A stretch of DNA of 34,639 bases from Sphingobacterium sp. (lineage in GTDB: Bacteria > Bacteroidota > Bacteroidia > Sphingobacteriales > Sphingobacteriaceae), in contig JAQZAZ010000053.1 in assembly GCA_029239355.1 (NCBI GenBank), positions 1 through 34,639 of the forward strand, in the 5' to 3' direction. This document shows positions 33,868 to 34,639 of the stretch, in pieces; position 1 is the first letter of the stretch; each line of letters starts with the position of its first letter. Under the pieces are notes generated by a model. That model was not told the origin of the DNA, ran no database searches, and was given only the letters and a program-made list of their open reading frames with translations. The position numbers and the translations under genes were made by a program.

Positions 33868-34599
33868 CTATTTGTCCTTAAACATGCTGTAATGATCTTT
33901 CATGACTTGTAGAACGAAGTCGTTCGGAGTCATTTTTTCGGGATGTTTAACCTCCATGACCGCTTCCAGACGTTGAACCAAAGCCGTCAATATGCCTACG
34001 TCCCTCCTGTCAAATGCGGTTTGATAAACCTCTTTGATAACATTGGCATCTTTGTCGCTCAGTTTGATAACCTGAGGAAATAAAATTGGATGGTTCTCAA
34101 AAGTCTCCTCATAAATGGTATCACTGAGTTTCAGACTGGGTTTTAGACTAATGACGGATGTTTCTCCAGCAATATCTCCGATACGTTGACCATGTTTCGA
34201 TAGGACAATTGAGGTAATTGCAATACCGCCCATTGTCATCCATATATCTACTATTGATAATGTCCATCGGGATAGATATTGATAAAAGTCTGCACGTGAA
34301 CCATCGAGCTTAACAACTTTTATTTTCATGATTTTTTTACCGATGGTCTGCCCAGCAAATGCCGTTTCGGTAATTAGGGTATAAAAAAATGCTGGTAAGG
34401 TCATGCCCATAATTATACCATAGAAAAGATAAGGGTCTTTACTCGTGATATTTAATGCATCCAATAGAAACATGCAAAAGAAAAAATAGCAGACGATAAT
34501 AAAATAATCGATGGCAAATGCGATCATCCTCGAACCCAGGCTAGCAAGATTATACTGGATTTTTACATTTTGTGCTGTGTTTATCTCAAGCTTATTCAT
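33868..34599 (-). CDS. RDD family membrane protein
   Basis: This 243-residue protein has an RDD domain (about 15-155) with three membrane segments (about 26-48, 58-80, 115-135). The R-D-D signature positions are seen as R24 in GSRMIAFAIDYFII with D31, and as GQTIGKKIMKIKVV (about 88-101). The C-terminal 90 residues are soluble and helical. Function of the family is not settled; transport of ions or small solutes has been proposed. The ATG overlaps by 8 nt the end of a frame that enters from the window edge, so it is probably a downstream gene of an operon. Its stop is TAG, and the frame stays open for about 70 codons after it. Confidence 0.85.
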   Translation of the reverse strand: MNKLEINTAQNVKIQYNLASLGSRMIAFAIDYFIIVCYFFFCMFLLDALNITSKDPYLFYGIIMGMTLPAFFYTLITETAFAGQTIGKKIMKIKVVKLDGSRADFYQYLSRWTLSIVDIWMTMGGIAITSIVLSKHGQRIGDIAGETSVISLKPSLKLSDTIYEETFENHPILFPQVIKLSDKDANVIKEVYQTAFDRRDVGILTALVQRLEAVMEVKHPEKMTPNDFVLQVMKDHYSMFKDK

Positions 34600-34639
34600 A
34601 TATTTGGTTTAGCCAGTTAAAAAAATTAATGAGAGAAGC
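34592..34639 (-). CDS. 3' end of a gene cut by the window edge
   Basis: An open frame enters from the right edge on the minus strand and ends at TAA 34594-34592 after 15 codons (ASLINFFNWLNQIYE). It overlaps the RDD start by 8 nt, an arrangement usual for coupled genes, and no promoter-like sequence is seen for the RDD gene. Fifteen residues are too few to name it, and the frame may be open by chance. Confidence 0.35.
   Translation of the reverse strand, partial: ASLINFFNWLNQIYE

Overview
The window is chromosomal DNA from a member of the Bacteroidota, most probably the Sphingobacteriaceae (Sphingobacterium or a near relative). The signs are TAnnTTTG -7 promoter boxes in front of many genes, few Shine-Dalgarno sequences, a beta-barrel receptor with a carboxypeptidase-like N-terminal domain, a short psd-type phosphatidylserine decarboxylase, a YfhO protein and Bacteroidota-style housekeeping genes. 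It is mostly core genome. I see no rRNA, tRNA, CRISPR array, prophage or insertion sequence.

Layout: 1-5416 holds a NifU-like Fe-S protein and a small carboxypeptidase-regulatory-domain protein on the plus strand, meeting a minus-strand run of a TPR protein, aroE, an MBL-fold hydrolase and a LolC/E-type permease. 5593-6944 is an OmpA-family porin whose reading frame is broken at codon 2. 7187-10010 is a phosphate block: PiT transporter, its DUF47 partner and a PhoR-like histidine kinase, with a Pho-box-like repeat at the promoter. 10073-14694 runs polA, a MORN-repeat protein and psd on the minus strand, divergent from rsgA (14801-15721).

15779-19229 is an overlapping pair of unrecognised genes (a lipoprotein and a large helical repeat protein). 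19325-21220 is an AsmA-like protein. It is followed by a parS-like palindrome and a potassium uptake block (trkH, trkA, ybjQ-like). 24263-24675 is the only gap above 300 bases; it holds a terminator, a possible broken small gene and the yfhO promoter. Then come yfhO, rnhB (minus), a TonB-receptor-type barrel protein of mosaic base composition, a GNAT acetyltransferase, an M16 peptidase, fabD and, convergent with it, an RDD membrane protein. Partial genes probably run off both ends.

No wholly new multi-gene system is evident. The items most worth a second look are the ompA frameshift, the parS-like site, the 11-bp repeats at the phosphate promoter, a recurring -7 box/4-nt/ATG geometry that predicts leaderless mRNAs, the overlapping unknown gene pair at 15779-19229, and the mosaic receptor. 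All sites and base counts were read by eye; no search was run.
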